This document shows positions 1-12,192 of a stretch of 64,000 nt of DNA, piece by piece. The notes under the pieces are model-generated. The model was given only the letters and a program-made list of their open reading frames with translations, was not told the origin of the DNA and did not search any database. The translations under genes were made by a program, and so were the position numbers. The stretch is taken from assembly GCA_025266875.1 (NCBI GenBank), contig JALLLT010000002.1:682001-746000 (forward strand), read 5' to 3'. The DNA comes from Fennellomyces sp. T-0311 (lineage: Eukaryota; Mucoromycota; Mucoromycetes; Mucorales; Lichtheimiaceae). Numbering within the stretch: position 1 is the stretch's first letter; each line of letters starts with the position of its first letter.

Positions 1-1207
1 GTTCATCAAGATAACTACAATATCTCATTCAACACAGCTGATACTTGCTCAGGATATACTGTATTGGATGTTGAGCCCAACAAGACGTATCGACTGCGCA
101 TCATTGGTGCTACCACATTCCGTACGCTTGGATTGGCAATTGGCAAACACAAGATGACTGTTATTGAAGCTGATGGTCAACTTACCAAACCATACGAAAC
201 GGATTGGCTCGAAATTGGTCCTGGTCAGCGATTCTCTGTGCTTATCCACACAGATGCGCAAGGTGACACGTTCCCTATTGCAACTAGCTATCGTTGGCGC
301 CACCGCAGCCCCGGGGGTCATACCGAGAACGGATTTGCCTATTTGCGATACAATAAGGAGAAACGATGCAGTCATCAAGAATCGTGCGGTAACGAGGCAC
401 TGTTCAAACCCGTGTTCCCTGGACGGAATAGCAAGGAATTGGCCAATGAATTAAACTATCCATCGTATACACTCGTTAACGAACTACCCGATTTCCCGAC
501 AGAAAACACACCCGACTGGTATTGGCCGGAGATTGCGCCGCTTGTCGACTATACCATGATTGAATCCACTTTTCTGGCAGCCGAACCTCACCGTGTGATC
601 AAGTTACGTTCAAACATGGTTAAGCAGGAAAACAATGAGACGCGTTATTTGATGAATGGCCGTATGCCTGTAACTCGCGATCGGCCTGCTCTTGCAAGAT
701 ACGTGGGAGACGAAGAGTCGCTCGATATCTCAACAGACAAAGAAGAAGATGGCTACTGCAAAGAGCGCGATACATTCCCCATTGAGTTGGGAGAAGTTGT
801 TGATATTGTGCTTCAAAATGTCCAATCTGGACGCAACTGTCTGATTCATCCTTGGCACACTCATGGTCACTCGCACTACGTGATCGCCTCAGGTCCAGGC
901 GAATATATTCATGAAGAACACAAGGATATTCGCAACTATCCAACGCCTCTATTCAGGGACGTGTCACTTGTGTATCCATCAGACAACACACCCACAGATG
1001 GTTGCGGTTGGACCAAGATCCGTCTTTATGCTGTAAGTTCATTCCATTTTGACCGTGGGTAATTTCTAATCTTCTTTATTTTTCTAAAAGGACAATCCGG
1101 GATTGTGGGCTATCCATTGCCATATCACCTCGCATATGATGCAGGGCAAATTTGCTGTATTAGAAGAATCACCAGAACTTATTTCAGCCTATAGACTTTA
1201 CCAGTAA
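1..1207 (+). CDS. Multicopper oxidase (laccase / ascorbate oxidase type), 3' part
   Basis: This is the C-terminal part of a multicopper oxidase. It is open in frame 1 from the left edge, so the start lies outside the window. One intron (1033-1090) separates 1-1032 from the last exon 1091-1207. The copper-site motifs are visible: HPWHTHGHSHYV near 847-885 and HCHITSHMMQGK in the last exon, which supply type 1, 2 and 3 copper ligands in this family. Members oxidise phenols, ascorbate or Fe(II) and reduce O2 to water. The protein ends about 15 residues after the last motif, with no C-terminal membrane segment, so a secreted laccase or ascorbate oxidase fits better than a membrane-anchored Fet3-type ferroxidase. 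The substrate cannot be read from this fragment. Confidence 0.93.
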
Positions 1208-1322
1208 CTACTTCGTTTGTAATTTTTGCTTGATAATATAAAGCTGCACGTGTGTCGCATGTTAAACCAACCATCTTGCTACTGTGTAACCTGCCAATCT
1301 TTCTTTTCCCAACGCGTCTAGA

Positions 1323-2737
1323 ATGTCGATCGACTTGAGTAAGCATTTTGAAAATAACTGAATGGACGTTTTTTTTTACCTAATGATCTTAAAGGTAAAC
1401 CGAGATACCCACAGTCAACGTATTGGGGTCGACTTCGTCACTTCATTGATGTCACCGATCCTCGGTAAAACAGTAATTTCCACCCAAAAAATGGCAGGAT
1501 TTATTAACACACTTGGCATCAGTACACTGTTCGTTTCCCGGCAACAACTCGAAGTTGCCAAGAACCTTCTTGGTCAATACAAGCAGGACCCTAAAATGCA
1601 AGTCGATCCTGAACGGTTGTGGAAAGCAAAGAAAGGTTATTGGGAAAAAAGGTGAACGCGTTGTCTTATTCACGACAACTCATATATTCTTTAGTGGTGG
1701 ATTCGACGATTCATCCTGATACTGGTGAACCCATCTTCTTGCCATTCCGAATGTCAGCGTTTGTCCCTGTCAATTTGGTTCTTGTTGCCGGCATGCTTAC
1801 TCCCAACCCATCGGTTTGTTTGTTCTGTGGCCTTTGATGTGTCACGGGAGACTAACATCAAGGAATCAGATCAAAACCATCCTATTTTGGCAATGGGCTA
1901 ACCAGAGCGTCAACGTCGCATTCAATTCGGCAAACGCAAACAAGTCGACACCAATGAACTGGAGTGAAACGGCAGGTTTGTAAAACAAAAAGCTAAAAAG
2001 CAGGATTATGATGTAACAGCGGATGATTAGTGGCATATGTATCGGCTGTAACGACATCGTGCGCTTTGGCTGTGGGTCTCAACCAAGCTGTACCAAGACT
2101 AAACATTGCTGCCAGCACCAAGCGTATCCTAGCAAAGCTTGTTCCCTTTGTTGCCGTCGCAACCGCAGGAACAGTAAACGTGTTTCTGATGCGAGGCAAG
2201 GAGATCAGGTAGAATGGTATTCGGCAATCCAATGTCCGGGATAACTGAGTGATTTGCATAGCGAGGGTATTGATGTGTATACTGAGGACAATGAGCGCGT
2301 GGGCAAGTCAAAGAAGGCTGGTCTGGCTGCCATTTCACAGGTAAATCACAATGGTTGATCAACATGGGCTTATCTTTAACTTAATCTGTAAAATTAGGTT
2401 GCCTTATCGCGTATCCTAACAAACGCACCGGTCCTGGTGTTCCCGCCATTGATCCTGGATCGTTTGCAGCAAAAGCCATACTTCCAAGCGAATCCAAAGG
2501 CATTGTTGCCCATCAATTTCGGTAAGTAGTTGTGGTTGTTCCTGAAGGTTTGTTTACTAAAAGCAGAGGGATACAGGTCTGATTGCTATTAGTATGATGA
2601 GCGCTTTGCCAGCGGCTATCGCTGTGTTCCCACAGATTTCGGCACTAGAGACGGCTTCGATGGAAAAGGAATTCCAGGATTTGAAGGATTCCAATGGCAA
2701 GCCCATTACTCGGCTTTATTACAACAAGGGTCTATAG
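1323..2737 (+). CDS. FSF1: Sideroflexin, mitochondrial inner-membrane amino-acid carrier
   Basis: Nine exons (1323-1338, 1395-1464, 1523-1635, 1695-1813, 1870-1975, 2031-2208, 2262-2340, 2398-2521, 2577-2737) join in phase to a 321-residue protein, the usual sideroflexin length. Family hallmarks are visible: DPRTLF near the N-terminus, HPDTGE, ILFWQWANQSVN, AYVSAVTTS and a C-terminus YYNKGL. Sideroflexins are multi-pass mitochondrial carriers; animal SFXN1 imports serine for one-carbon metabolism. The first exon is only 16 nt (ATG plus four codons and one base), followed by a 56-bp intron. The start was chosen because it yields the typical short N-terminus before KPRYPQSTY. It lies 115 bp after the multicopper oxidase stop. 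Yeast Fsf1 is the named fungal relative; orthology is inferred from motif order. Confidence 0.93.
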
Positions 2738-2882
2738 AGAGAAAGCCATAAAAGATGATCTTGTATCACATGCGCTGTCTGTGCAATGTATAAACTCGAC
2801 ATACCTTTCAACATCCGAGAGAAGTAACAAAACAAAAGACCGCCGTAGTAACAAAAACTCCTTCCTTTTACTCCATTTCATC

Positions 2883-4185
2883 ATGGTTGACACAAAGAAG
2901 ACCGAAGTCTGGGACACGAAAACACAAGCCTTCCACGGTGGTCAGGAACATCGTTTCCTTGACAACTTTGTCGAAGACTTTAGTGTCACGACCAACTACC
3001 TTGGTACTCCCAGCAACGCACTGAACGCTGCTCGCGAAGCTGTTAGTTTCTTTTTTATAATCTCGCACGGTTTCACTTTGTGTCTAATGCTCGGCAAACT
3101 TAGATTAGCGAAGTACATCATTATCCAGCTGCTAATCAAGAACCTTCCAAGACGTCACTTGCACAATTCCTTTGGCCATCCGACTACGCCGAACATCACG
3201 GCCGACTCTTGTTGGGGAATGGCGCTTCGGAATTGATTGATTTGGTTACTCGCAAGACCCTGATCCAATGCATCGCGCGTGGTGTTACCAAGCCAAAGTG
3301 GAAGGGCGGTCCGTGGAACGTTCAGGTAAGTTTGAAGGGTGGTGGAGAAACGGAGCTCCTGATCTAATACGCATTCAGTACCGAGAATACCAGCGCAGTG
3401 CTGAAAACAATGAGTTTGAAATCATGGATCCAACTTACAAGGAACCTGTCGACATGCTCTGCATTGTTAACCCATGCAACCCTACCGGTGACTACTTTGA
3501 TGTGCAGGGATTGAAGGAGTTTATCAAGGCCAACGTTCTTCCCAATGGTGTTGTACTTGTTGGTAAGTGTGTGAAAGCAATGCTCGAGAAAGGTAGGGGG
3601 CCTTTGTAACACTGGTTTATTGCAGATGAATCCATGCAGCCATGGCACTCGCGCGAATTCCGCTCTGATTCGCTCATCTCGCAACACGACTTTGCGAAGG
3701 AAATGTGGGAGAAATATCAGATTGGTGTGCATGTTATTCACTCGTGGACCAAGATTTGGTCGTGCACTGGCCTCCGCGTTGGATCCATCATCTGTCCTAC
3801 CAACAGCCATTGCGAGGCACTCCGCAAGATCCAAGTTCCATGGTCCGTCAATGGTCCTGCCATGGCATTCATCGAAGCTGTTGTCAAGGAAGATGCATAT
3901 ATGGAGGAAACCTGGGATAACACGGCACGTCTGCGTGCACACTTGATCGAACAATTGACTGGTTTAAATGACAAGTGGGTGTATCATGGCAAGCCGTTCT
4001 TGAGCTGGATCTGGGTGGATATGCGTTCCGAGGAAACGGCTGAAAAGGCAATTGATTTGGCACGCAAGGCTGGTGTTCCTGTACGAAGTGGTAAGCCCGG
4101 TTACTCGTGCCCAACCTTCGTCCGTGTGGCTGTTCGCAAGGAGCCGGAGGTTGCCCATTTGGTCAATGCCTGGAAGGCCCTTTAG
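2883..4185 (+). CDS. PLP-dependent class I/II aminotransferase
   Basis: Four exons (2883-3041, 3104-3325, 3379-3562, 3626-4185) give 374 residues. The fold-type I signature is clear: LLLGNGASELIDLV early, NPCNPTGDY in the middle, an aspartate in VLVDES that contacts the pyridine nitrogen, and the Schiff-base lysine in SWTKIWSCTGLRVG. The layout (about 370 residues with a short N-terminal arm) resembles the histidinol-phosphate aminotransferase / CobD-like branch rather than aspartate aminotransferase. The amino donor and acceptor cannot be assigned from sequence alone. No targeting peptide is evident. It lies 145 bp downstream of the sideroflexin gene on the same strand; no functional link is implied. 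Confidence 0.92.
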
Positions 4186-5756
4186 AATAGTCTTTTTACT
4201 TTATATATTGTATGCGTTTTGATTTGAAAAGTTTTGCCTTATGTATTATATTAATTGTAAGGATTAGAAGCAAAAAAAAAAGCTGATACCATTTTGCTGT
4301 CGAATACGTTTGCGTCTTTTCTTTGAAGGATGGCCTGGAAAATACACATGGCTTTACGGATCCTTGAAACAGGAAGGCATCCATGTTTCCATGAAATCAT
4401 CTGTGTATTTGTCACATGTACTCGATCACTTTATCAATGCAGAATGCATGGTTTGCATTAGTAGATTGTTCATACTTTGTTAGAAAAAAATCTGGTAGTT
4501 CTGGATCTGGATAGATAGTACCCCGTGTCGTATACATCATGGTCAGCATGGTGTCTATCTATCTATTTTAGATATCTAGGCTATCACGTTTTTCCTCAAG
4601 CCTATCGCACGTTTTTGAAAGGAAACTTCATATGCCAAAGTAGTGCGTGCCTGCATGAGACTTGCCATGAGTTTCTCTATTTATATTTGGTGCATAGGAA
4701 CTGGTACTATGTATATAAACAAGGGGTTGCCAGATGTTTAGAGGCGCTTGATGAGTACACACGTCCAAATTGCGTTTCCCATCAAGCGCTGGGAAGAGAG
4801 TACCGCATGTCATAGTAGCTCACTGTTTCTCATCTTCTACACAAAAGGAGACAACATATTCCATTTTCGTTATCTAGGGCTAATATTAAAATATACACCG
4901 TCAATGTACCATGCACAACATGTGGGAGACACAAATATGGATCATGTAATATATGCTTGCACAATATATTTTTCCAACATAAAAGCAAATTCTGCTTAAT
5001 AACGGCATTAGATAGCTATTGCTGCGTTATCATGACTTCCCCATTCATCCGCACGAAGATGAATAAAATCAACGAGAATGTCACGTGTAAAAAGCATGTA
5101 CCATGAAAAAAAAACAAGCAATGACCAACACGCTAACCTGAGCTTGGGCGCCAACTCTCATGCAAGCAAAGGTAGTACAAGGTTTGGATCTCGAAAAAGG
5201 TTGACACCAAAAGTGCACGGCTTTCCTGTTTTTTAAAATAACAAATTGAGGCCGTAGCCGCAGCATAAAAAACCTGTGTGGTCGGTTCCTAGCTGGTGCG
5301 GCATGACCAATCTATCATATTGCGGAACGAACAAAAGCACTCCGCGCACAAGAGCCACATTTCCTGCAACCAGTGGCTCCTTTCACAATGCTCCGTGCAA
5401 GTCCGTATCCCAAGTAGTAATATACAATTGTCATATGAGGAATAGCGTGTGGCTATTTTGTACAAGATCGACGATGCAAGTCAACAGCGCGACGGACCCA
5501 CGGATAGCAGGATCCTGCCCCAGTGAGTCCAGCAATGCGCAGCGAACAGAGATGTGACTTGCTGGAAACTGTCGGTTATTTACGCTCCCAGAACGATGAA
5601 CAAAGGTAGGCTGTGAGTGGGTTGTGTGGAAGGAGTTTCGAGTGGCGCAACATATCAAGTTGGGGCTCACGTGAAGAAAGAAAGAAAAAAAAAGACAATA
5701 TCGGATCAATCGGCAGTCGATATTTTCTATCTTTCTTTTCCTTCTTTCATCCAAAC
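4186..5756. other. Intergenic region, no supported gene
   Basis: Between the aminotransferase and the Opi1-domain gene only short open frames without domain signal, codon continuity or plausible introns were seen. The last 150 bp, rich in A and pyrimidine tracts, probably hold the promoter and leader of the downstream gene. Confidence 0.6.
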
Positions 5757-6567
5757 ATGAACAATAATAACAGCCGATTACGTGCACGGCCTTCAACTTC
5801 ACGCTCCACATCGCCAGCGCGGCCAGCACCATATCAACACCCTCCTCGGTCACCCACTGTGATCCATCATCGACCACCCACAACCAGTACGTGGCAGCAA
5901 CTGGTTGTCCAGGCGGGTTCTGCAGCTGGTACCACAGCCGCCGTTGTCAGCGAAGAGTCGATGAAGTGCCTCAAGTACTGTCTGAGCTGGCTGCGATACG
6001 CAATACAACACATCGAACAGCAAATGACTCAGGTGCGGAACTATCTCGTGTCGCTGGCATCCACTTCAGCATCATCCAAAGCACCACCCGCAAACAACCC
6101 GCTAGCGTCCATCAAAAAAGATATCGTCGAGACGGTGCGCAAGGTGGTTGACGTGATATCTCGATACGCAAGCACGTCGCTTCCGCAGCACGCCAAGGTC
6201 GCGGTTCGAGGGTTCATCCTTGATTTGCCGAATCGTTGGGTAAGCGGGTATACAAAACCAGTAACGAATAGGGTTATTTACTTTAATTGTTCAGGATATC
6301 CGATCGTCACCCGCGGCTTCTCCCCTGCTCACGCCTACAGAAGGATTATCACCTGTTCGCGATGAAAACGCCATTCGTGTCTTGACATTTGGCCAGGAAT
6401 CAGTTGATATGCTGCAATCCATCTCAACCGTGTTTTCCGACACTGTCGATCGTGCCGAGATCTGGCTCGATCGATGGCGAACCATACGCGACGAAAAAGA
6501 TGATCCTGATCTCAAATTGCCACCCATTCGAACACTCAATATCAATAGCGAGCCCAATATGTTTTAA
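5757..6567 (+). CDS. Opi1-domain transcription regulator
   Basis: Two exons (5757-6239 and 6295-6567, 55-bp intron) give 251 residues. Residues about 63-83 (VVSEESMKCLKYCLSWLRYA) match the conserved core of the Opi1 transcription-factor family, followed by a helical stretch and a short acidic tail. In yeast Opi1 represses phospholipid-synthesis genes and senses phosphatidic acid at the ER; filamentous-fungal relatives include clock-controlled proteins. This copy is shorter than yeast Opi1 and shows no clear leucine zipper or FFAT motif, so only the core role is suggested. The first 45 residues are Ser/Pro/Arg-rich and probably disordered. The ATG at 5757 was chosen because an upstream in-frame extension lacks conservation. 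A phospholipid theme is shared with the PSD2 gene 47 kb away, but no link is shown. Confidence 0.8.
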
Positions 6568-7350
6568 ATTCTAGCTGTATGTAGATACCCTCACTCCCCT
6601 GAATCGTTTTAGCCAAAAAAGTTTTCCTATTTCCCTCTGTTCTCCCGGGTGTATAACCATCGTAGTTGGGGTTTAACATGTATAATGATAGTTTATTTCT
6701 TTCTGGGTGCCCTCAGCTGTTAAACCAATGGCATGTTCTTCCTGCCGACTGATGATTTCCTTAACCAACGAGTTATCCAGAAACTGACGCTGTCATATGC
6801 ATTGCTGGGGCTTGCGAGTCGGCCCGGAACCGGCTATACTGTTTAGGAACCACTTGTCATACTCGTTCACACGAGTATCAACCAATTAGTACCCTGGTCG
6901 CCAATTTCGACTGGCTAAGAATTCGATTATATCGTTGTAACACCTGGGGCAATTGGTACCTTATCGCCTATGCAGTGTATGATCTATATGTATCATGCAG
7001 GCTATGCATCGCCGTGATTCGACATCCATGTTCTTTTGTGCCCGTTTTTGTCAGGATAGAGCGCAGCTCAGTAACTGTATCATGTTACGCCTTATTGATA
7101 TTGGAATTAGCCAACACACTTCTGTCGCTGAGAATCATAAGTGCATCACCATCATACAATAGTAATATTCTTGTGTCGTACGTAGTCGCATCCATGGCAA
7201 CTGTGAACATGCTTCCAATCAAGCAGTCGCACATTATTAATAACATCGAAAGGATCTTGTGGGCTGCATGCAAGAATTGCACTCTACGTTTATTTTGTAT
7301 ACTGCGGAATCGTGGATACTACGCAGACGATCACAGCAAGAAGCATCCTC
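6568..7350. other. Intergenic, convergent 3' ends
   Basis: This spacer lies between the 3' end of the plus-strand Opi1-domain gene and the 3' end of array copy A. No gene, repeat or RNA was recognised. Confidence 0.6.
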
Positions 7351-7980
7351 CTAAAGAGCCCCTTCGGTCTTATTCTGCGATCCTCCATGGTCAGGATTTT
7401 GTTTTTGATCGTTCAAGGTTCGAGTTTCATTCACTTTGGCTGCCCAGATACGTTTCGCATCCATATTCTTGGCGTATGGAAAGTCGCTACCGTCTGCCCA
7501 TTTAACTGCGGTGGTCGGATTAGCACCAGTACCTCCCAATGTAAGAGCACCTCCACCAGGACAAGTAATCTCAAACGTATCAAGACTCTTGTTGTCACCC
7601 GAAAAGCGATGTACCTATATTCATTATTAGCATCAATTGGCATATTATTTCACTGCTACTTTCTGACAATACATACATAGAATCTGACGATGGCATTGGC
7701 ATTTTGTCCTATGACACAATCTTTATTGCTGTAGTTGCAGCATTGCTTCTCACCAGCGCGTATGCGATCTTTCTTAAACCTATTATCGGTTGCTCAGTTG
7801 TATTTTCTTAGTAAGCTTTGTTAAAGTAAGTACTTACGCCTTATTAGAAGTGCTACCGTAACCATCGACCTCGCTAATGAAGAATGCCGTTCCGTCTGTG
7901 TGCTGGTTATAGACACAGAAGCTGTATACATAGTATGGCAGTGTAGTGATTGCAAGTGTGATCAGAGATAAGCAACGCAT
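7351..7980 (-). CDS. Small secreted cysteine protein, array copy A
   Basis: Three exons on the minus strand (7980-7838, 7779-7677, 7614-7351) give 169 residues. Introns are phase 2 and phase 0, the template for the array. Exon 1 encodes a signal peptide (MRCLSLITLAITTLPYYVYS) then FCVYNQHTDGT; exon 2 has AGEKQCCNYSNKDC; exon 3 has ITCPGGGALTLGG, VKWADGSDFPY and a tail with NETR and QNKT. Five mature cysteines match the siblings. I do not recognise a named domain. Alternating hydrophobic stretches with GGG and WADG turns suggest a small beta-rich fold. Secretion is inferred from the signal peptide. The tail carries two N-glycosylation sequons (NET, NKT). Confidence 0.85.
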
Positions 7981-8035
7981 AATGTTTTCCGGTAAGCAAG
8001 ATATCTCTGTGATCGATTTGTTCCCACGTACGTTC

Positions 8036-8044
8036 CTTATATAC
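8036..8044 (-). promoter_or_regulatory. TATA box of copy A
   Basis: TATATAAGG on the minus strand, about 56-64 bp upstream of the copy A start codon. Similar boxes precede most members of the array. Confidence 0.55.
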
Positions 8045-8594
8045 CACGCCTTGATTGATTGTTCTGTACATTATCAGCTCTCTTTCATTCTTCTTTTGCT
8101 TCTTCTCTCGTCAACATGTATAAAGAAACCAGAGTTCAATTTGTGCGACATCGCTCCTTGATATCTGGAGAAGATTAAATGATCTAGCATGGTCTCCGAC
8201 CAATTATTGCCTTGTGCGTAAATCGGCGTGAACAACAAAATCGTCAGTATCTGATATTTCTTCTGAATGCTATTGGTTTCTAATATTATGGTCAGAAAAT
8301 CCTCATGATCAGCAAGATAAGAAAAAAGTAGTATCTTAAGGCTGACACGTGGAAATTAGTAATGTCCATAATGCACGTTTTCAATTGACGGAGACGCTTT
8401 TTTGCGAGCTCAAAGGTGGTCTGTAATCTATATGCATCCATTGCATATCATATCTCGCTACGCGGTGGAGTTTAACGATGAATAGATCAAATAATGTACT
8501 TTTTGGTGCATGCATAGCCCCTATGGGAGCCTCGGCATATTATTTCAAGAGTTGTGTGGTAATTTTGTCGCCTCACTCATTGTTCTAAAATACT
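8045..8594. other. Intergenic between copies A and B
   Basis: AT-rich spacer. No coding or repeat signal was recognised. Confidence 0.5.
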
Positions 8595-9137
8595 TTAGCT
8601 AGATGGTCTGGATACGATCGAGTCTGCGAAGTTGCTACCGTTTGCCCATCGAACGTCGACTATTGGATTAGCCGCAGTACCACCCAGAATCACAGAGCCG
8701 CCACCAGGACAACTAATCGTGTAATCAGTCATATACCCTGTCTCAACACCACGGTGCACCTATATATAAATAAGGTTGACATATATTAGCATCGTATTGA
8801 CAACACTCCTGATCTTTTTTTTTAAGTTAGAACCCACAAAGAATCTAACAAAATTACTGGACTTCCCACCGGCCACGCAATCTGTATTACTATAATGACA
8901 GCATTGTGTTTCGCCTGGTGACATTTGGCCCGTAGCAAAGCTCCTATATATTTTCCCTATTAGAAAAGCTTCGCCACAATCTATCATGACAACTTGCTTC
9001 TCGAACTCTCCACCGTAGCCATAGGATTCTTCCAACCACACCAATGTTCCGTCTGTATGCTTGTTATAAATACAGAAGCTGCACACGTTGAGGGGTAAGG
9101 TAATGACAACAAGGACGATTGATGACAATAAAATCAT
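8595..9137 (-). CDS. Small secreted cysteine protein, array copy B (first intron lost or unspliced)
   Basis: The frame is open from 9137 to 8838, then one intron (8837-8760), then 8759-8595, giving 154 residues. The signal peptide is followed by FCIYNKHTDGT; then come SPGETQCCHYSNTDC, ISCPGGGSVILGG and VRWANGSNF. The siblings have a phase-2 intron before exon 2. Here the matching stretch (about 8992-8943) starts GT and ends AG but is 50 nt, and removing it would break the frame, so the product reads through it as about 17 extra residues. The C-terminus stops soon after the WANG motif and lacks the NKTR-like tail of other copies. It may be a functional variant or an early pseudogene. Confidence 0.65.
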
Positions 9138-9757
9138 ATTTTCGTTGTGCCAATAGCGAAGATAAAGTGCTCTGGCAACTTGTTCCCTGAAAATTTAAAT
9201 ATAGATCGTTGCTGGTAGAATCAGGTTGAACCATAGAGTTCAGGGGGCGCTTTCTGCTTTCATTTTCTTGTTTCATTTTGATCTCACACACAAGTCCATA
9301 TATAGTTTGTCACCGCTCCATATAATTTGCATTGACCGGAATACTCCACCAGTGCTTTAGTGCTTTTGTCCGACAGCAAAATACTACGCATTGCCCTGTG
9401 ACGCGTGCTGCATATCGCAAATCTTTGTACGTAAGCAAGTCAAAGTGATCAAATCTGAGTACTAATAATGATCCGGTGGATGACAACACTTGGAAGTATG
9501 TTGCTATAAACATAAGGTTAACAGTTTGACCAAAGGGCTACGCGAAATGATACCAAGGACATTATCATGGGGGTTAAACATATTGGTTGTCATTTTTCAT
9601 TATTCAGTAAACTCTATGTTTCATCTAGTTTCAATCCTTTTTTCTGGTAGTGAAGTAATGTCTGAGAACAATGCTTGAAGAAGGGCTAGATATTGATAAA
9701 GAAAATGTGGTAGATCTCGATGACCACACACTCTCTAATTATTTCTGAGTATGATCT
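9138..9757. other. Intergenic between copies B and C
   Basis: A TATATTTAAAT box near 9191-9206 (minus strand) lies about 55-65 bp before the copy B start. Nothing else was recognised. Confidence 0.5.
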
Positions 9758-10328
9758 TTAAAAGCACTTCCCGCGACAGTAGTAACCTTTTTTGATATAA
9801 TTCGTTCTCGTCGGATTATACATGATATTTGCGCCGAAATTGCTTCCATCTCCTTTCTTGACAGTGAAAGTTGGGTTACTTGCAGTTCCACCAGCAACAA
9901 TATAACCGCCACCAGGGCAGGTGACATCGTAGTGTCCAACCATTTTATCACCGGAGAAGCGTTGAACCTATAACGTTTTTTATGCACAGCTCCCAAGCAT
10001 GAGATCCTTGCAGTCAACTAATTTACATGTATACTTACATAAAACTCGACAATCTCATCGGCTAGTATTAAAAACGCAGTCCTTATTATGGTAATTGCAG
10101 CAACGGCTATCTCCTGGATCCACATTATGATGGTCGAAACGGCTACAGGGTTGATGAGATCCTTGCCTTTGACGTTTTGCTTAAAAGCACCTAACGACTG
10201 GGACTTGACCCATAGCCAAAAACTTGTCGTATAGAAATTTTGGTACCATCGAAATGTTTGTTATAAATACAATAGCTGTATGCATCGTATGGCAGGATAA
10301 CTAGGATCAGTAATGTGAGGAGATGCAT
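9758..10328 (-). pseudogene. Small secreted cysteine protein, array copy C, probable pseudogene
   Basis: Exon 1 starts at 10328 with a good signal peptide and YCIYNKHFDGTK. Exon 2 (10142-10039) still encodes DPGDSRCCNYHNKDC, and exon 3 (9967-9758) encodes VTCPGGGYIVAGG. Two lesions are visible. Exon 2 is 104 nt instead of the 103 or 106 of its siblings, so the ADEIVEFY end lies in a different frame from the CC motif. No phase-2 donor exists at the end of exon 1, where TAG follows directly. Exon 3 also ends differently, in a tail with CRGKCF that adds two cysteines. A sequencing error could explain one lesion but hardly both. Confidence 0.7.
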
Positions 10329-10963
10329 TGGGCAAGTGTCAAGGAATTCAGGAATAGACGTTGACTCTTATGCTCTTTATAAGTATCTTTTCTTCTTCCA
10401 GGGGTTCATTGTCACCGTCTCTAGAATAAATTAGCTTTCGTTATTATCCATCCGGTCTTGTAATGAGCACCGGGAACAAGTAAAAAGAAGCCTGAAGTTC
10501 CATCAGTATAAAAGTGCTCGTTCTTCATTATCGAAGGCAAATATTCCTCCAATGTAGTTTTATGTTACTCCTCATCTATATCCATAAGTAGATGTAATTT
10601 AACCACCAGATTATTTCATAACTCTATTGTATTTTGTAGAATAATTATTTTTATGGCTATGATAAAGAGATTACATAGGCATCATACATCCTAATAAAAC
10701 GACATTTCAAAGTGAGATAATGTTGAATTGAACTCTACCTTCACATGATGTGTATAAAGAGGAGGTATACCAGTTCAATATCATCACTCCAGCGTATAAA
10801 GGTATGAACATCACATATAAAATGAGAGAGCATGTGAATATTTTATTATGTTGAATATAGTCTATTTATCTCGACGATAACATGTCCACTATTATTATCA
10901 TGGCTTAGTTCCTTGTTGTAATGTCACATATATATAGACGGAGGGATAGCTTTCATTTTGTAG
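10329..10963. other. Intergenic between copies C and D
   Basis: AT-rich. A TTATAAAG box near 10370-10385 could serve copy C. No gene was recognised. Confidence 0.5.
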
Positions 10964-11608
10964 TTACAATAGTGATTTTTTGGGCGTTTTCCCCGTCTTA
11001 TTATGGTGACCCCAATCATCGTCGTTAAAACCAGCTGCTCGTGTTTTGTTCAGATCTGTGTAAAATCGACCGGTTCGAAAGTAATCCAGTTTATATGGAT
11101 AATCCGCCCCATAGTGCCACTTGACTACGAAATGAGGTTGGGATGCATTGCCTTGGAAGTAGAGGCTGCCGTCACAAGGCACGGTAATCTGACCTTTGTA
11201 CGCGATATTGCTTTTATCAACATTTCTGTAGAACTAGTAGGTAATACACATTTATTAGCATAACAGTACATCCATCGCTTGCGTGATAATGGCATACACA
11301 CATCAAATTTAACAATATCCGTTTGGACCTGATTGGCACAGCAATGTCTCCTCGTGTACGAGCAGCAGTGGACTGCCCCAGGGCGTACATCGTACACTTG
11401 AAATCTAAAACTGTATAATTCATGAGAATGAGGTAATATAGAAGCGCATAATACCAAAAACGTACGCTTTGGGGATGCGGCTGTAGTTTTCAACTTGGTC
11501 AACACTAATTGTTGTACCATCCGTATGTTGGTTAAAAACGCAGTAACCGTAGACACACTGCGATGTGGCAGCAATAACAGCAAAGATGGAGAATAATAAA
11601 ACGCGCAT
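10964..11608 (-). CDS. Small secreted cysteine protein, array copy D
   Basis: Exons 11608-11466, 11404-11302 and 11233-10964 give 171 residues; exon 1 (143 nt) and exon 2 (103 nt) match copy A exactly in length. A signal peptide precedes YCVFNQHTDGTT. Exon 2 reads RPGAVHCCSYTRRHCCAN, with one extra cysteine. Exon 3 departs from the common pattern: FYRNV replaces the HRF start and TVPCDGSLYFQGN replaces CPGGGY. The tail has DLNKTRA and a His/Asp-rich HHNKTGK, giving two NKT sequons. D and E share these features and form a subgroup. Function unknown. Confidence 0.83.
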
Positions 11609-12192
11609 GGTATTTGTGTAAAAAATTTGTTTGACCTGATGATCAACTATATATGCGTTTTTTGTGAATCAAATGACTGACGCTGAATATAGGAGGCATT
11701 TCTTCTTATACTCAGATAACTTTGTTCATAGTAGAGACATAAAACATAAAGAAAATAGTACCTCATACACGCTCTCCTACAGCATCTCCTGAACACTCCA
11801 ATTATAGAGAGATTCCGTGGTTCATCTGATAGATATCCTTTAATATGTTTATGGACGACCTTGCATATTGGATGTGCATTACTATTTGCTTCCGGTATAT
11901 TATCCTAAGTATGCTCTACGTACTATTTGAATGTTTAGCACTAGCTTAATGATTGATGTTGGCCTTGATAGTAAAAGTACATTAGCTGATCGAATTTATC
12001 GCTTTTATATACATGCACCTAAAATTCTTTTCTGTACTTAAATTCTAGGACCTCACTGGGCTTGCGCAGACTTCGATGGACCTGTATTTTTGATACGTAC
12101 GTATAGCTATCCTAACTTATCCTTGCTAAGAGAATATCGGGCACCGTTAATCTCTTTGAAGTAGTATACAGCAATGAGTTTACATCATTATA
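11609..12192. other. Intergenic upstream of copy D
   Basis: A CATATATAG box at about 11647-11656 (minus strand) lies about 40-48 bp upstream of the copy D start. The rest is AT-rich with no recognised gene. Confidence 0.5.
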
